From Mxb001 sp049317345 (GTDB lineage: Bacteria; Actinomycetota; Actinomycetes; S36-B12): DNA of 20,185 nt. A model generated the notes under the pieces. The model saw nothing but the letters and a program-made list of their open reading frames with translations. It was not told the origin of the DNA and made no database searches. The position numbers and the translations under genes were made by a program. Below, piece by piece: positions 1-6,318 of this stretch; the first letter of the stretch is position 1, and each line of letters starts with the position of its first letter. Location of the stretch: the NCBI GenBank assembly GCA_049317345.1, contig JBMOIL010000027.1:1-20185 (forward strand), written 5' to 3'.

Positions 1-2
1 TG

Positions 3-188
3 GCGGCGGCCACGGCGTCGAGCGTGGGTGCTGTCCTCGTGGCGTCCAATGTGCCGGGTGCTCAGGAGTTGCTCCCCGCGGCCTTCATCATCATCGCTGT
101 GACTGTGACGTTCTACGGGCTCACCGCTATCCCGGCGGCCAAGGCCCTCGGCCTGCGCCAGGAAGTGCCGAGCCCTGTGTCTGAATAG
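3..188 (+). CDS. C-terminus of a probable Na+(cation)/H+ antiporter, CPA1 type (partial)
   Basis: This is the 3' end of a gene that begins left of the window; the visible frame gives 61 residues and a TAG stop at 186-188. The start of the fragment (AAATASSVGAVLV) resembles the end of the conserved 'PRGIVAAATAS' segment of CPA1 (NhaP-like) cation/proton antiporters. It is followed by one hydrophobic helix (FIIIAVTVTFYGLTAIPAA) and a short polar tail. A membrane exchanger of protons against sodium or potassium is therefore likely, but only the last helix or so is visible and ion specificity cannot be judged. The downstream DUF1269 gene has its own promoter, so the two need not be co-transcribed. 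Confidence 0.6.
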   Translation, partial: AAATASSVGAVLVASNVPGAQELLPAAFIIIAVTVTFYGLTAIPAAKALGLRQEVPSPVSE

Positions 189-246
189 GGCGATAACAGG
201 AGAGGGCGCGTCGATGAAGGGCTTCGCTAGACGGGTCGAGCCCGGT

Positions 247-274
247 TTGACTGACACGCTAGGTTTTTTAGCGT
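247..274 (+). promoter_or_regulatory. Sigma-70-like promoter of the DUF1269 gene, with overlapping inverted repeat
   Basis: A -35 element TTGACT (247-252) and a -10 element TAGCGT (269-274) are separated by 16 bp. An imperfect inverted repeat, ACGCTA (256-261) and TAGCGT (269-274), extended by GAC/GTC at 253-255 and 276-278 with one bulged base, spans the spacer and the -10. It could be an operator, or it could be chance. The predicted transcript has a leader of roughly 85 nt before the start at 365. The rest of 189-364 shows no other recognisable element. Confidence 0.5.
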
Positions 275-364
275 TGTCGGCGAGATCCGCCGATGAGATT
301 CGGGGAGCACAGGGCATCGGTCGATGCCACTCACCGGACCACGAGTCCCGGAAAAGGAATGACT

Positions 365-910
365 ATGTCGGACAAGACCTACATGCTTTACGCAGCCAGC
401 TACGCCTCCAAGGATGACGCCAAGGCGGACCTCGAGGCTCTGAAGGCCATCAAGCGCGATGGCGAGATCCGCGACCTCACGGCCGCCATTGTGTCCAAGA
501 ACGACAAGGGCCGCCTGCACGTCCACGAGACCAGCCACGCCGGCAAGGTCGCCGCGGGGGTCGGTATCGTCGCTGGTGCCATCATCGGAGCAGTCTTCCC
601 GCCCGCAGGCATCGCCGTTGTCGCCTCTGCCGTGGGTGGCGCTGCGGGTGTCGGTGTCGTCGCCGGCGCCATCGGCCACTTCGCCGGTGGCATCAGCCGC
701 AAGGACATGAAGGAGCTCGGCGCCTACCTCGAGGACGGCGAGGCTGCCCTCATCGCCGTCGCTGTCGACGCGATCGATACCGACATCGACAAGGCACTCA
801 CTCGCGCCACCAAGAAGGCGGGCAAGGCCATCGACAAGGGTGACGTGGCTGCGGCTCTCGAGGACCTCGAGAAGGGCCTCGACAAGTCGGCCAATATCGC
901 TGGCGAGTAG
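365..910 (+). CDS. DUF1269-family predicted membrane protein
   Basis: The product has 181 residues. The N-terminal ~60 residues form a ferredoxin-like segment (TYMLYAASYASKDDAKADLEALKAI then AAIVSKNDKGRLHVHET). A glycine- and alanine-rich hydrophobic hairpin follows at about 60-115 (VAAGVGIVAGAIIGAVF, then GGAAGVGVVAGAIGHFAGG). The C-terminal part contains 'KDMKELGAYLEDGEAALIAV' and an acidic/basic helix. This order is typical of DUF1269 (COG4803-like) proteins, whose function is not established. I chose ATG 365 over ATG 359 because AAGGA at 354-358 lies 6 nt upstream of 365. A strong hairpin follows the gene. Stress-associated expression has been suggested for some relatives, but nothing here tests that. 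Confidence 0.75.
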   Translation: MSDKTYMLYAASYASKDDAKADLEALKAIKRDGEIRDLTAAIVSKNDKGRLHVHETSHAGKVAAGVGIVAGAIIGAVFPPAGIAVVASAVGGAAGVGVVAGAIGHFAGGISRKDMKELGAYLEDGEAALIAVAVDAIDTDIDKALTRATKKAGKAIDKGDVAAALEDLEKGLDKSANIAGE

Positions 911-928
911 CACACACCGCTCATCACG

Positions 929-972
929 AGCCCACGTGTCGGTGGCCCCTGAGCCACCGGCACGTGGGCTTT
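929..972 (+). terminator. Strong hairpin terminator between convergent genes
   Basis: The arms 929-946 and 953-970 pair over 18 bp with one G-U wobble and a 6-nt loop. Only a short T run (970-972) follows on the + strand. The hairpin sits 18 bp after the DUF1269 stop and about 37 bp beyond the stop of the convergent ATPase gene at 1007. It probably stops + strand transcription and may also act on the opposite strand, where no T tract follows. Confidence 0.7.
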
Positions 973-1006
973 GTGCTGGGGCAGGATCTGGCCCGAGCCC
1001 GCGTCG

Positions 1007-2284
1007 CTACAGCCGCCCGAACAGGGCGATGTCTTCCTCGAAGAGTGTGATGTCGACATCTGAGACTGTCCGCCTGGTTTGGGCGATCGCGCGCAGATAA
1101 TCCTCCGTCGATGCACCGACCGGGCCGCCGGTCGCGGCCCCGCTCATCTCGCGCTCAAAGGAGACCTGAGCTGCTGAGCGTGACGCGAATTCGATATCCG
1201 CGGGAGTGAAGTGCTTGGACGCTGCGACGAGAGCATCAACATCGATGTCCGAGCGTGAGGACTGCGACGCAAAGGACTGCCAGATCGCGGCCCTTGCCGT
1301 CTGGTCGGGCGGCCCGATGGGGATGACGTAGTCGAAGCGCCCGGGGCGCATGAAGGCTTGGTCGAGGGATCGCACGGAATTCGTCGCGCAGACGAGCAGG
1401 CGTGTGTCGCGTTGCCGGAAAGCAGGAATGATCTTGAGCAGTTCGTTGGTCACTCCATGTGCCGGACTCTTGCCGACCCCCTCCCGAGTGGAGGCAATCT
1501 CCTCGACCTCGTCGATGAAGACCAACACCCGCTCGAGGTCGTCGATCTGAGCAAAGGTGTCATGCAGCGCCTGCGCCAGCCCAGCCGGCTCCGTCGTAAG
1601 CCGGGAGGGGAATATCTCCACGAAGGGCCACGACAGCCTCGAGGCGATGGCCCGAGCGAAGGTCGTCTTGCCGGTGCCGGGAGGCCCGAAGAGGACGATG
1701 GCATGGGGTGGAGCCACCCCATGTGCCGCTGCTCGTTCGGGGTAGCTCAGGGGCATGACGACGCGCTTGTCGATGATGTCCTTCTCGTCATGCATGCCGG
1801 CAAGGCGCTGCCATAGATCACGTGCCAGCACGCGTCCACCGAGGGCATTCAACGTCGTGGCCTCACCGGGGGTGAGGGCCTCACGCTTCTCCCAGTAGGC
1901 GGCCGTGTCTTGGCGCACATACCCAGCGCGGGCAAGGCCCTCGGACATCGGCTCCTCCTGGGCGAGCAGGTAGGAGATGGTCGCCACGCCCGAGTGCACC
2001 AGTTGTGTCTCCAGGTGATCGAGCAGCGCGGAGGGCATGCCTTCGCCGCGGTGCGAGGGATCGACAGCGATGCGCATGATCCACGCGCGCGACTCCGAGA
2101 CGTTAGCCAGGGCCGCTCCCACGACGACGTTCTGGTGCACGGCAACCACGGCGCTCCCTCCTGCGCGCAAAGCCGCGATGCATTCGGCGATCGAGAAGAC
2201 CGAGGCCATGCCAGGAGTGACTTCCCACAGGTGCACGACAGGCTCAAGATCGCTGTCCTGGAAGTTACGCACGAGGAAGGTCAT
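1007..2284 (-). CDS. GNAT acetyltransferase/AAA+ ATPase fusion protein
   Basis: The product has 425 residues and two recognisable domains. Residues ~1-137 look like a GNAT N-acetyltransferase, with the acetyl-CoA-binding region at 'PSHRGEGMPSALLDHLE' (R79-G80-E81-G82) and a closing 'LARAGYVRQDTAAYWEKRE'. Residues ~150-400 are an AAA+ module: Walker A GPPGTGKT at 200-207, Walker B 'LVFIDEVEE' at 254-262, sensor-1 'ATN' at 300-302 and an arginine-finger segment 'RPGRFD' at 313-318. The AAA core resembles the FtsH/Cdc48 class, but no protease domain follows, so a remodelling rather than proteolytic role is likely. The start at 2284 is supported by GAAAGG 8 nt upstream. The gene is divergent from the amidase at 2467. 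Substrates of both domains are unknown. Confidence 0.8.
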   Translation of the reverse strand: MTFLVRNFQDSDLEPVVHLWEVTPGMASVFSIAECIAALRAGGSAVVAVHQNVVVGAALANVSESRAWIMRIAVDPSHRGEGMPSALLDHLETQLVHSGVATISYLLAQEEPMSEGLARAGYVRQDTAAYWEKREALTPGEATTLNALGGRVLARDLWQRLAGMHDEKDIIDKRVVMPLSYPERAAAHGVAPPHAIVLFGPPGTGKTTFARAIASRLSWPFVEIFPSRLTTEPAGLAQALHDTFAQIDDLERVLVFIDEVEEIASTREGVGKSPAHGVTNELLKIIPAFRQRDTRLLVCATNSVRSLDQAFMRPGRFDYVIPIGPPDQTARAAIWQSFASQSSRSDIDVDALVAASKHFTPADIEFASRSAAQVSFEREMSGAATGGPVGASTEDYLRAIAQTRRTVSDVDITLFEEDIALFGRL

Positions 2285-2309
2285 GGGATTGGCCTTTCAG
2301 TCGGGCGCT

Positions 2310-2407
2310 GCACCTGCGGTGCCGGAAGCCTAGGCACAAATGTCGATTCGTGCCCGTCCAGCGGCGGAGTGCCCCATCCCGTCGAGGATGGCACCCCGTC
2401 TGGTGCC
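2310..2407. repeat. Short inverted repeats in the divergent intergenic region
   Basis: Two GGTGC-containing palindromes lie between the divergent genes: GCACC-TGC-GGTGC at 2310-2322 and GGCACC-N6-GGTGCC at 2390-2407. They could be operator half-sites or transcript hairpins. They are short and GC-rich, so chance is possible. Apart from these and the candidate -10 at 2452 I see nothing else in 2285-2466. Confidence 0.3.
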
Positions 2408-2451
2408 GCTGCGGTCCTGATCGTCACGGCACTCGGACGCACCCAGCCGGG

Positions 2452-2457
2452 TAGTGT
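2452..2457 (+). promoter_or_regulatory. Candidate -10 element for a leaderless amidase transcript
   Basis: TAGTGT ends 9 nt before the ATG at 2467. There is no Shine-Dalgarno sequence between them, which suits a leaderless mRNA. No convincing -35 is visible. The same TAnnGT pattern recurs before 3334 and 4042. Confidence 0.4.
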
Positions 2458-2466
2458 GCGCTCACC

Positions 2467-3321
2467 ATGCGCATTGTGTGCCAGCAGCTCGCTCCCACCG
2501 TCGGCGATGACGCGGCCAACCATGAGGCGACGATCGTCGCGGTCCGCGACGCGGTCGAGCGGGGGGCCGATCTCATTGTCCTTCCCGAGCTCTGCACGAG
2601 CGGCTACGTCTTCGCGGAGGCTGGTGAGGTGGAGTCCGCGGCCCTGACCCTCGAGTCGCCCCTGATCCGCGAGTGGATCACCGCGCTGGAAGGCACCGAA
2701 GCGGTCCTGGTGGCCGGCGTGCCCCTGCGGGAGGCCGATGGAATCGCCAATGCGGCGGTCATACTCGACGCCACCGGCGTGCTCGCCGTCTACCGCAAGG
2801 TGCACCTGTGGGATGAGGAGAGGCGCTGGTTCCGTGCGGGGAGCGAGCCGCCGCCGGTGGTTGACACGCGTCAGGGGCGCATCGCCGTGATGGTGTGCTT
2901 CGACCTGGAGTTCCCCGAGATGGTGCGCGGCGTCTTCCTTCAGGGAGCCGACGTGATTGCCGCCCCAACCAATTGGCCGGCTGCCGCCTCACCCGCGGGC
3001 GAGCGGCAGGCGGAGCTGCACGACGCCATGTCATCGGCACGGCTCAGTCGCATCTTCATCGCCTGCTGCGATCGCGGTGGCAGCGAGCGCGGCAGCACTT
3101 TCGCGGGCGCGAGCGCGATCATCGGGCCTGATGGCTGGCTCCGGGCCGGGAGCGAGAGCGCGGGCGCCACGACCGTGCAGGCCGATGTGGATCTGAGCGA
3201 GGCTCGCGACAAGTCCACGGGTCGGATCAACGACGTACGCGCTGACCGTCGCCCCGATGTCTATGGGACGGTGCATCCTCAAAGACTCGATCTGAATTCA
3301 GATTCACAATCAGAAATCTGA
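2467..3321 (+). CDS. Carbon-nitrogen hydrolase (nitrilase superfamily amidase)
   Basis: The product has 284 residues with the complete catalytic triad of the superfamily: E41 in 'LIVLPELCTSGY', K111 in 'YRKVHLWDEERRWFRAG' and C144 in 'VMVCFDLEFPEMVRG'. Enzymes of this fold hydrolyse amide or nitrile C-N bonds in the cytoplasm, for example omega-amides or N-carbamoyl compounds. The sequence does not reveal the substrate. The length is typical. The start lacks a Shine-Dalgarno sequence and fits a leaderless transcript. The last ~10 codons (LNSDSQSEI) are AT-rich and coincide with the operator palindromes of the following toxin-antitoxin pair, so the C-terminus may have been altered when that module arrived. 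Confidence 0.85.
   Translation: MRIVCQQLAPTVGDDAANHEATIVAVRDAVERGADLIVLPELCTSGYVFAEAGEVESAALTLESPLIREWITALEGTEAVLVAGVPLREADGIANAAVILDATGVLAVYRKVHLWDEERRWFRAGSEPPPVVDTRQGRIAVMVCFDLEFPEMVRGVFLQGADVIAAPTNWPAAASPAGERQAELHDAMSSARLSRIFIACCDRGGSERGSTFAGASAIIGPDGWLRAGSESAGATTVQADVDLSEARDKSTGRINDVRADRRPDVYGTVHPQRLDLNSDSQSEI
3290..3303. promoter_or_regulatory. Perfect 14-bp palindrome, probable TA operator 1
   Basis: ATCTGAATTCAGAT is a perfect palindrome in an AT-rich patch, 31 bp before the antitoxin start. It shares its half-site letters (ATCTGA/TCAGAT) with a second palindrome centred 19 bp downstream. AbrB-fold antitoxins typically bind such sites to repress their own operon. It lies inside the 3' end of the amidase gene. 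Confidence 0.6.
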
Positions 3322-3322
3322 T
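3309..3322. promoter_or_regulatory. Second palindrome overlapping the -10, probable TA operator 2
   Basis: ATCAGA-AA-TCTGAT is an inverted repeat with a 2-bp centre. Its last base is the first base of the -10 hexamer TACAGT (3322-3327), so a bound repressor would block RNA polymerase. The half-sites match operator 1 in inverted order, and centre-to-centre spacing is 19 bp, close to two helical turns. Confidence 0.6.
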
Positions 3323-3327
3323 ACAGT
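3322..3327 (+). promoter_or_regulatory. -10 element of the toxin-antitoxin operon (leaderless)
   Basis: TACAGT ends 6 nt before the antitoxin ATG at 3334, so transcription would begin at or next to the start codon. No Shine-Dalgarno sequence is present. A weak -35 candidate (TTCAGA, 3297-3302) lies 19 bp upstream, inside operator 1. Confidence 0.55.
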
Positions 3328-3333
3328 CCCGCC

Positions 3334-3585
3334 ATGACCGAAATTCGCATCCGCGACCGCAACCAGATCACCGTGCCTGGGGATATCGCGCGAGCAGCGG
3401 GCGTCGGTCCCGGCAGCATCTGCCGGATGGACTACGCCAATGGAGTCATCACCATCACCCCGGCCGATGCGCCTGCCGCACGAGGGCTCGAGAGCTATGC
3501 CGGGATTGCGCGAGGCGCCTGGGGTCGGTCGCCCGAAGAGGTCGAGCAGCACATTGCGGATGATCGCGATTCATGGCAGCGCTGA
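3334..3585 (+). CDS. VapB-like antitoxin with AbrB/MazE (SpoVT) fold
   Basis: The product has 83 residues. Residues 1-45 carry the AbrB-type swapped-hairpin DNA-binding segment ('IRIRDRNQITVPGDIARAAGVGPGSICRMDYANGVITITP'). The tail from ~46 ('LESYAGIARGAWGRSPEEVEQHIADDRDSWQR') is helical and probably wraps the toxin. Proteins of this kind neutralise a PIN-domain RNase and repress their own promoter, often as a complex with the toxin. The gene overlaps the toxin gene by 13 bp, an arrangement that couples translation. Two palindromes over the promoter fit autoregulation. Confidence 0.85.
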   Translation: MTEIRIRDRNQITVPGDIARAAGVGPGSICRMDYANGVITITPADAPAARGLESYAGIARGAWGRSPEEVEQHIADDRDSWQR

Positions 3586-4022
3586 GTCCTATCGACGCGC
3601 TCCATGGTCGGCGCGTCTACCTCGACGCCAACATCTTCATGTACTTCCTCGATGGGTCGACCCAGTGGGCCACTCCCGCTGCGACAGTCCTGGCCGCTGC
3701 CGGACAGGGGGACTTCGCGGCCGTGACCGGCGAGGCGGCCGTCGCCGAGGTCATGGTCGGCCCTTATCGCACGGGTGATTCCATGCTGATCCGATCGACC
3801 CGCGAATTCTTTGCGCAACCTCGTTTCGTTGACGTCGTCGCACATCCTCAGGAGGTCTGGGATGACGCAGCGATGTTGAGGGGGACGAGCGGCGTTCCCC
3901 TTATCGATGGCCTGCACATCGCCACTGCGGCCCACTCGCGGTGCGACACCCTTGTCACCAACGACAATCGCATGAAGCCCCTACTCGGTGTGGATGTGGT
4001 TCCCCTGAGCGTCTTCCTCTGA
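3573..4022 (+). CDS. PIN-domain ribonuclease toxin (VapC family)
   Basis: The product has 149 residues, the usual size for VapC. The four acidic residues expected for the Mg2+-binding active site are present: D18 in 'VYLDANIFMYFL', E59 in 'AAVAEVMVGP', D112 in 'PLIDGLHIATAA' and D131 in 'LVTNDNRM'. Family members cleave specific RNAs such as tRNAs or rRNA and arrest translation until the antitoxin is restored; the RNA target here is unknown. The start lies inside the end of the antitoxin gene and has no obvious Shine-Dalgarno sequence, so reinitiation is likely. All active-site residues are intact, so it looks functional. Confidence 0.85.
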   Translation: MAALSPIDALHGRRVYLDANIFMYFLDGSTQWATPAATVLAAAGQGDFAAVTGEAAVAEVMVGPYRTGDSMLIRSTREFFAQPRFVDVVAHPQEVWDDAAMLRGTSGVPLIDGLHIATAAHSRCDTLVTNDNRMKPLLGVDVVPLSVFL

Positions 4023-4028
4023 GACGTG

Positions 4029-4034
4029 TAGCGT
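4029..4034 (+). promoter_or_regulatory. Candidate -10 element for a leaderless transcript of the 4042 gene
   Basis: TAGCGT is followed by 7 nt and the ATG at 4042, with no Shine-Dalgarno sequence. The -10-to-start stretch (GTCCCCGCCATG) is almost identical to that of the antitoxin gene (GTCCCGCCATG). No good -35 is visible. Confidence 0.4.
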
Positions 4035-4041
4035 CCCCGCC

Positions 4042-5367
4042 ATGTCCAAGTCGCCTGAACATTCATCGAAGCGCCGCCGCATCTGGAGCGGCCTCGCCGT
4101 GGTCGCGATCGTTCTCCTCCTGGGAGTGCTCGTGCTCGTCACGGCCCTGCGCTCGACGATCAGCGACAGCAAGGCGGCGCTGTACGACGGCACGCTCGTC
4201 GCCGCGGACTACTGGAGCGACGAGCCGCAGATCCTGTCCTCGGGATTCGGCTTCGACGGCATCATCGGCTCGACCGCCGACGACGAGCAGACCACGATCA
4301 ACGCAGGCGGTGCCTGGGATTCGGCGCTGCAGTGCGAGAAGGACGGTGGCGCCACCGACGCGGATCGCAGCTCGCTCGTCCCCGCATCGGGCCTGCCCAT
4401 GATCGCTCTCATCGAGGAGGGCAAGGATCCGCAGTACGTCGACGGCACCCCGGTGGTCTTCAGCTGGCCGGTCCGCACCGACACCCTGCGGCCGTCGCAG
4501 TTCCGCTGGACCCTCAACACCGGCGAGGTCGTCGGCACGGACTCGATCACGATGACCCCCAACTTCGAATACAACGAGCGCAATACGGTCGTGATGTTCA
4601 CCGACCTGGGCAACCGCGGCCTGCCGGGGGAGCCCGACGCGCGCTACCCCGTGCGGCTCGACATCGTGGCGGCCAGCGACGGCACTGAGCTCATGCTTGC
4701 GGGGCCGGACGGCGACGTCTCGGCGACGGGATTGTTCAAGGAGACCGACAACACGCCCTACGCCAGCGGCCCCACGCTGGTGGGGGCAAAGCTCAACCGC
4801 ATCGATAGCACGCCGCAGGGGGAGGGGCCGGTCGACCAGAACGGCGCCAACAGCATGCCCAATGACGAGCGCACGCTCTTCGGCGATGCGGGCGACTTCC
4901 GGTTGCGCATGCTCACGACGGGTGGCTTCTCGCCCGATGGCGTGCGCGGGGTGCTGCCCACCGACTTCGAGACCTTCTTCCGCATCCACGCGACAGGTCC
5001 CGACGGCTCCGATGTGATCATCGACAAGGTCGGTGTGCCCTACGAGGTCGCCGGTGGCACTCTCACGGTGGTCGGCATCTCCGATCTCGGCAAGCCTGCG
5101 TCGAGTGACGATCAGGTCTTCTACGACGGCTGCTACGCCGATGACCGCGACAACTACCTCGACGTCATCATCAGCGGCAGCGACGCAGCGGCACGCAGCA
5201 TCACCGAACTCGAGATCCCTGCGCTGGATGGCGGCTACTCGGCGTTCTACAACCCGGGGGGTCCGGGCCAGACGCCGACGCCCAATGTGCGCTACACCGC
5301 GCCCGGTCCGACCACGCTGCAGCCGGTGATCATCGCGCTCGATGATCCGATGCGGGTGGACCGCTAG
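4042..5367 (+). CDS. Membrane-anchored extracytoplasmic protein of unknown function
   Basis: The product has 441 residues. A basic N-terminus (SSKRRRIW) precedes one transmembrane helix at ~15-36 (GLAVVAIVLLLGVLVLVTAL). No lipobox or clear cleavage site is visible, so it is probably a type II membrane protein with ~400 residues outside. The outer part is rich in Asp, Gly, Thr and Pro, with beta-rich stretches and only two cysteines (C98, C364) that could form a disulfide. Segments such as 'VVFSWPVRTDTLRPSQFRWTLNTGEVV' and 'FETFFRIHATGPDGSDVII' suggest beta-sandwich folds, but I recognise no family. It ends 8 bp before the cyclodeaminase-like gene, so co-transcription is possible. Confidence 0.65.
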   Translation: MSKSPEHSSKRRRIWSGLAVVAIVLLLGVLVLVTALRSTISDSKAALYDGTLVAADYWSDEPQILSSGFGFDGIIGSTADDEQTTINAGGAWDSALQCEKDGGATDADRSSLVPASGLPMIALIEEGKDPQYVDGTPVVFSWPVRTDTLRPSQFRWTLNTGEVVGTDSITMTPNFEYNERNTVVMFTDLGNRGLPGEPDARYPVRLDIVAASDGTELMLAGPDGDVSATGLFKETDNTPYASGPTLVGAKLNRIDSTPQGEGPVDQNGANSMPNDERTLFGDAGDFRLRMLTTGGFSPDGVRGVLPTDFETFFRIHATGPDGSDVIIDKVGVPYEVAGGTLTVVGISDLGKPASSDDQVFYDGCYADDRDNYLDVIISGSDAAARSITELEIPALDGGYSAFYNPGGPGQTPTPNVRYTAPGPTTLQPVIIALDDPMRVDR

Positions 5368-5375
5368 CGGCGGGC

Positions 5376-6314
5376 ATGGTTCATGCTGACCCCGTGGCCC
5401 GCGTCCTGACCGACCAGGAGATCGCTGCGGCGAGCCTGCCCCTGATGGACGTCTATGACCTGGTGGTTGAGGGGTTCCGGCTTCATGGGCGCGGGGAGTT
5501 CGAATGCCCACCCAAGGTGGGGATCCACACGCGGCCCGGGGCCTTCACGCACGCCATGCCGGCGTACCTGCCCACCAAGGATCTCGCGGGCACCAAGCTG
5601 GTCAGTGTCTATCCCGACAACCCGGCCAGGGGATTGCCGTCGCTCAACGGCCTCATCCTCATGCTGGATCCGGAGACGGGCATGGTGACCGACCAGATCG
5701 ATGCGGCGTGGGTGACCAAGGTGCGCACGGCCATGGTGAGCATGGTGGACGCGACATGGCTCGCCAATCCCGATCCGGTGTTCGGAGTTATCGGCGCCAC
5801 CGGTGTCACCGGGCGCGCGCACCTCGACGCCATTGCCACTGTCTTCCCCGGGAGCCGGGTCCTCGTCGGATCGAGGAGTCCCGAACGTCTGCGGAATCTG
5901 CTGTCCGACTTCGCGGCGGCCCCCATCGAGATCGTGGCGACCCCCAGCGACGAGGCGATCGTGCACGAGTGCGACGTAGTGATCGTCTGCACGGCGCACC
6001 TGCCGGAGCCGATCCTCAAGGCCGAGTGGCTGCGCGCGGGGCAGAATATCGTCAACGTGCACATGCGCGCGTGGGCGCCCGACGTGCTCGCGTCGGTCGA
6101 TCGTGTCTCATGCGATGACCGCCGGCCGGTGATCGATCCGCGGAACGGACTCGTGGACCTCTATCCCGGTCTGATGCCTGATATCGAACTCGGCCGTGTC
6201 CTCGTGGGCGCCGAGGTCGGCCGCACCAGCGCCGAGCAGACGCTCATGTCCTTCAACTACGGCCTGGCGATCTTCGACATCCTCGTCGCAGACTACGTTC
6301 GTACGCGGGTCTAG
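5376..6314 (+). CDS. Ornithine cyclodeaminase/mu-crystallin family protein, atypical active site
   Basis: The product has 312 residues. Family hallmarks include 'GTKLVSVYPDNPARGLPSLNGLILMLDPETG' (72-102, with the equivalent of the substrate Lys at K74), 'KVRTAM' (R117), a Rossmann segment at 137-147 and the closing 'FNYGLAIFDILVADYV'. Family members are NAD(P)-dependent enzymes acting on amino acids or imino acids (ornithine cyclodeaminase, alanine dehydrogenase, ketimine reductases). Two oddities stand out. The nucleotide loop reads GVIGATGVTGR, one residue longer than usual. The usual G-x-D-x-P segment with the catalytic Asp reads R-A-W-A-P (231-235). True ornithine cyclodeaminase activity is therefore doubtful. 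ATG 5376 has no Shine-Dalgarno sequence; GTG 5394 is an alternative start. Confidence 0.8.
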   Translation: MVHADPVARVLTDQEIAAASLPLMDVYDLVVEGFRLHGRGEFECPPKVGIHTRPGAFTHAMPAYLPTKDLAGTKLVSVYPDNPARGLPSLNGLILMLDPETGMVTDQIDAAWVTKVRTAMVSMVDATWLANPDPVFGVIGATGVTGRAHLDAIATVFPGSRVLVGSRSPERLRNLLSDFAAAPIEIVATPSDEAIVHECDVVIVCTAHLPEPILKAEWLRAGQNIVNVHMRAWAPDVLASVDRVSCDDRRPVIDPRNGLVDLYPGLMPDIELGRVLVGAEVGRTSAEQTLMSFNYGLAIFDILVADYVRTRV

Positions 6315-6318
6315 GCAC

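Noticed and set aside
214..417. 67-codon open frame on the plus strand
   Set aside because: It overlaps the promoter and the first codons of the DUF1269 gene in another frame, with no ribosome binding site or conserved motif.
2281..2805. 174-codon open frame on the minus strand overlapping the amidase start
   Set aside because: It would overlap both the amidase coding region and the divergent promoter region, and it has no recognisable motif.
4063..5511. 482-codon open frame on the minus strand
   Set aside because: It is antisense to the membrane-anchored protein gene and the start of the cyclodeaminase-like gene. Its translation is rich in Arg, Gly and His with no domain, as expected of a GC-rich shadow frame.
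5376..6314. Calling the gene a functional ornithine cyclodeaminase
   Set aside because: The segment that should hold the catalytic Asp reads RAWAP, so only family membership is supported.
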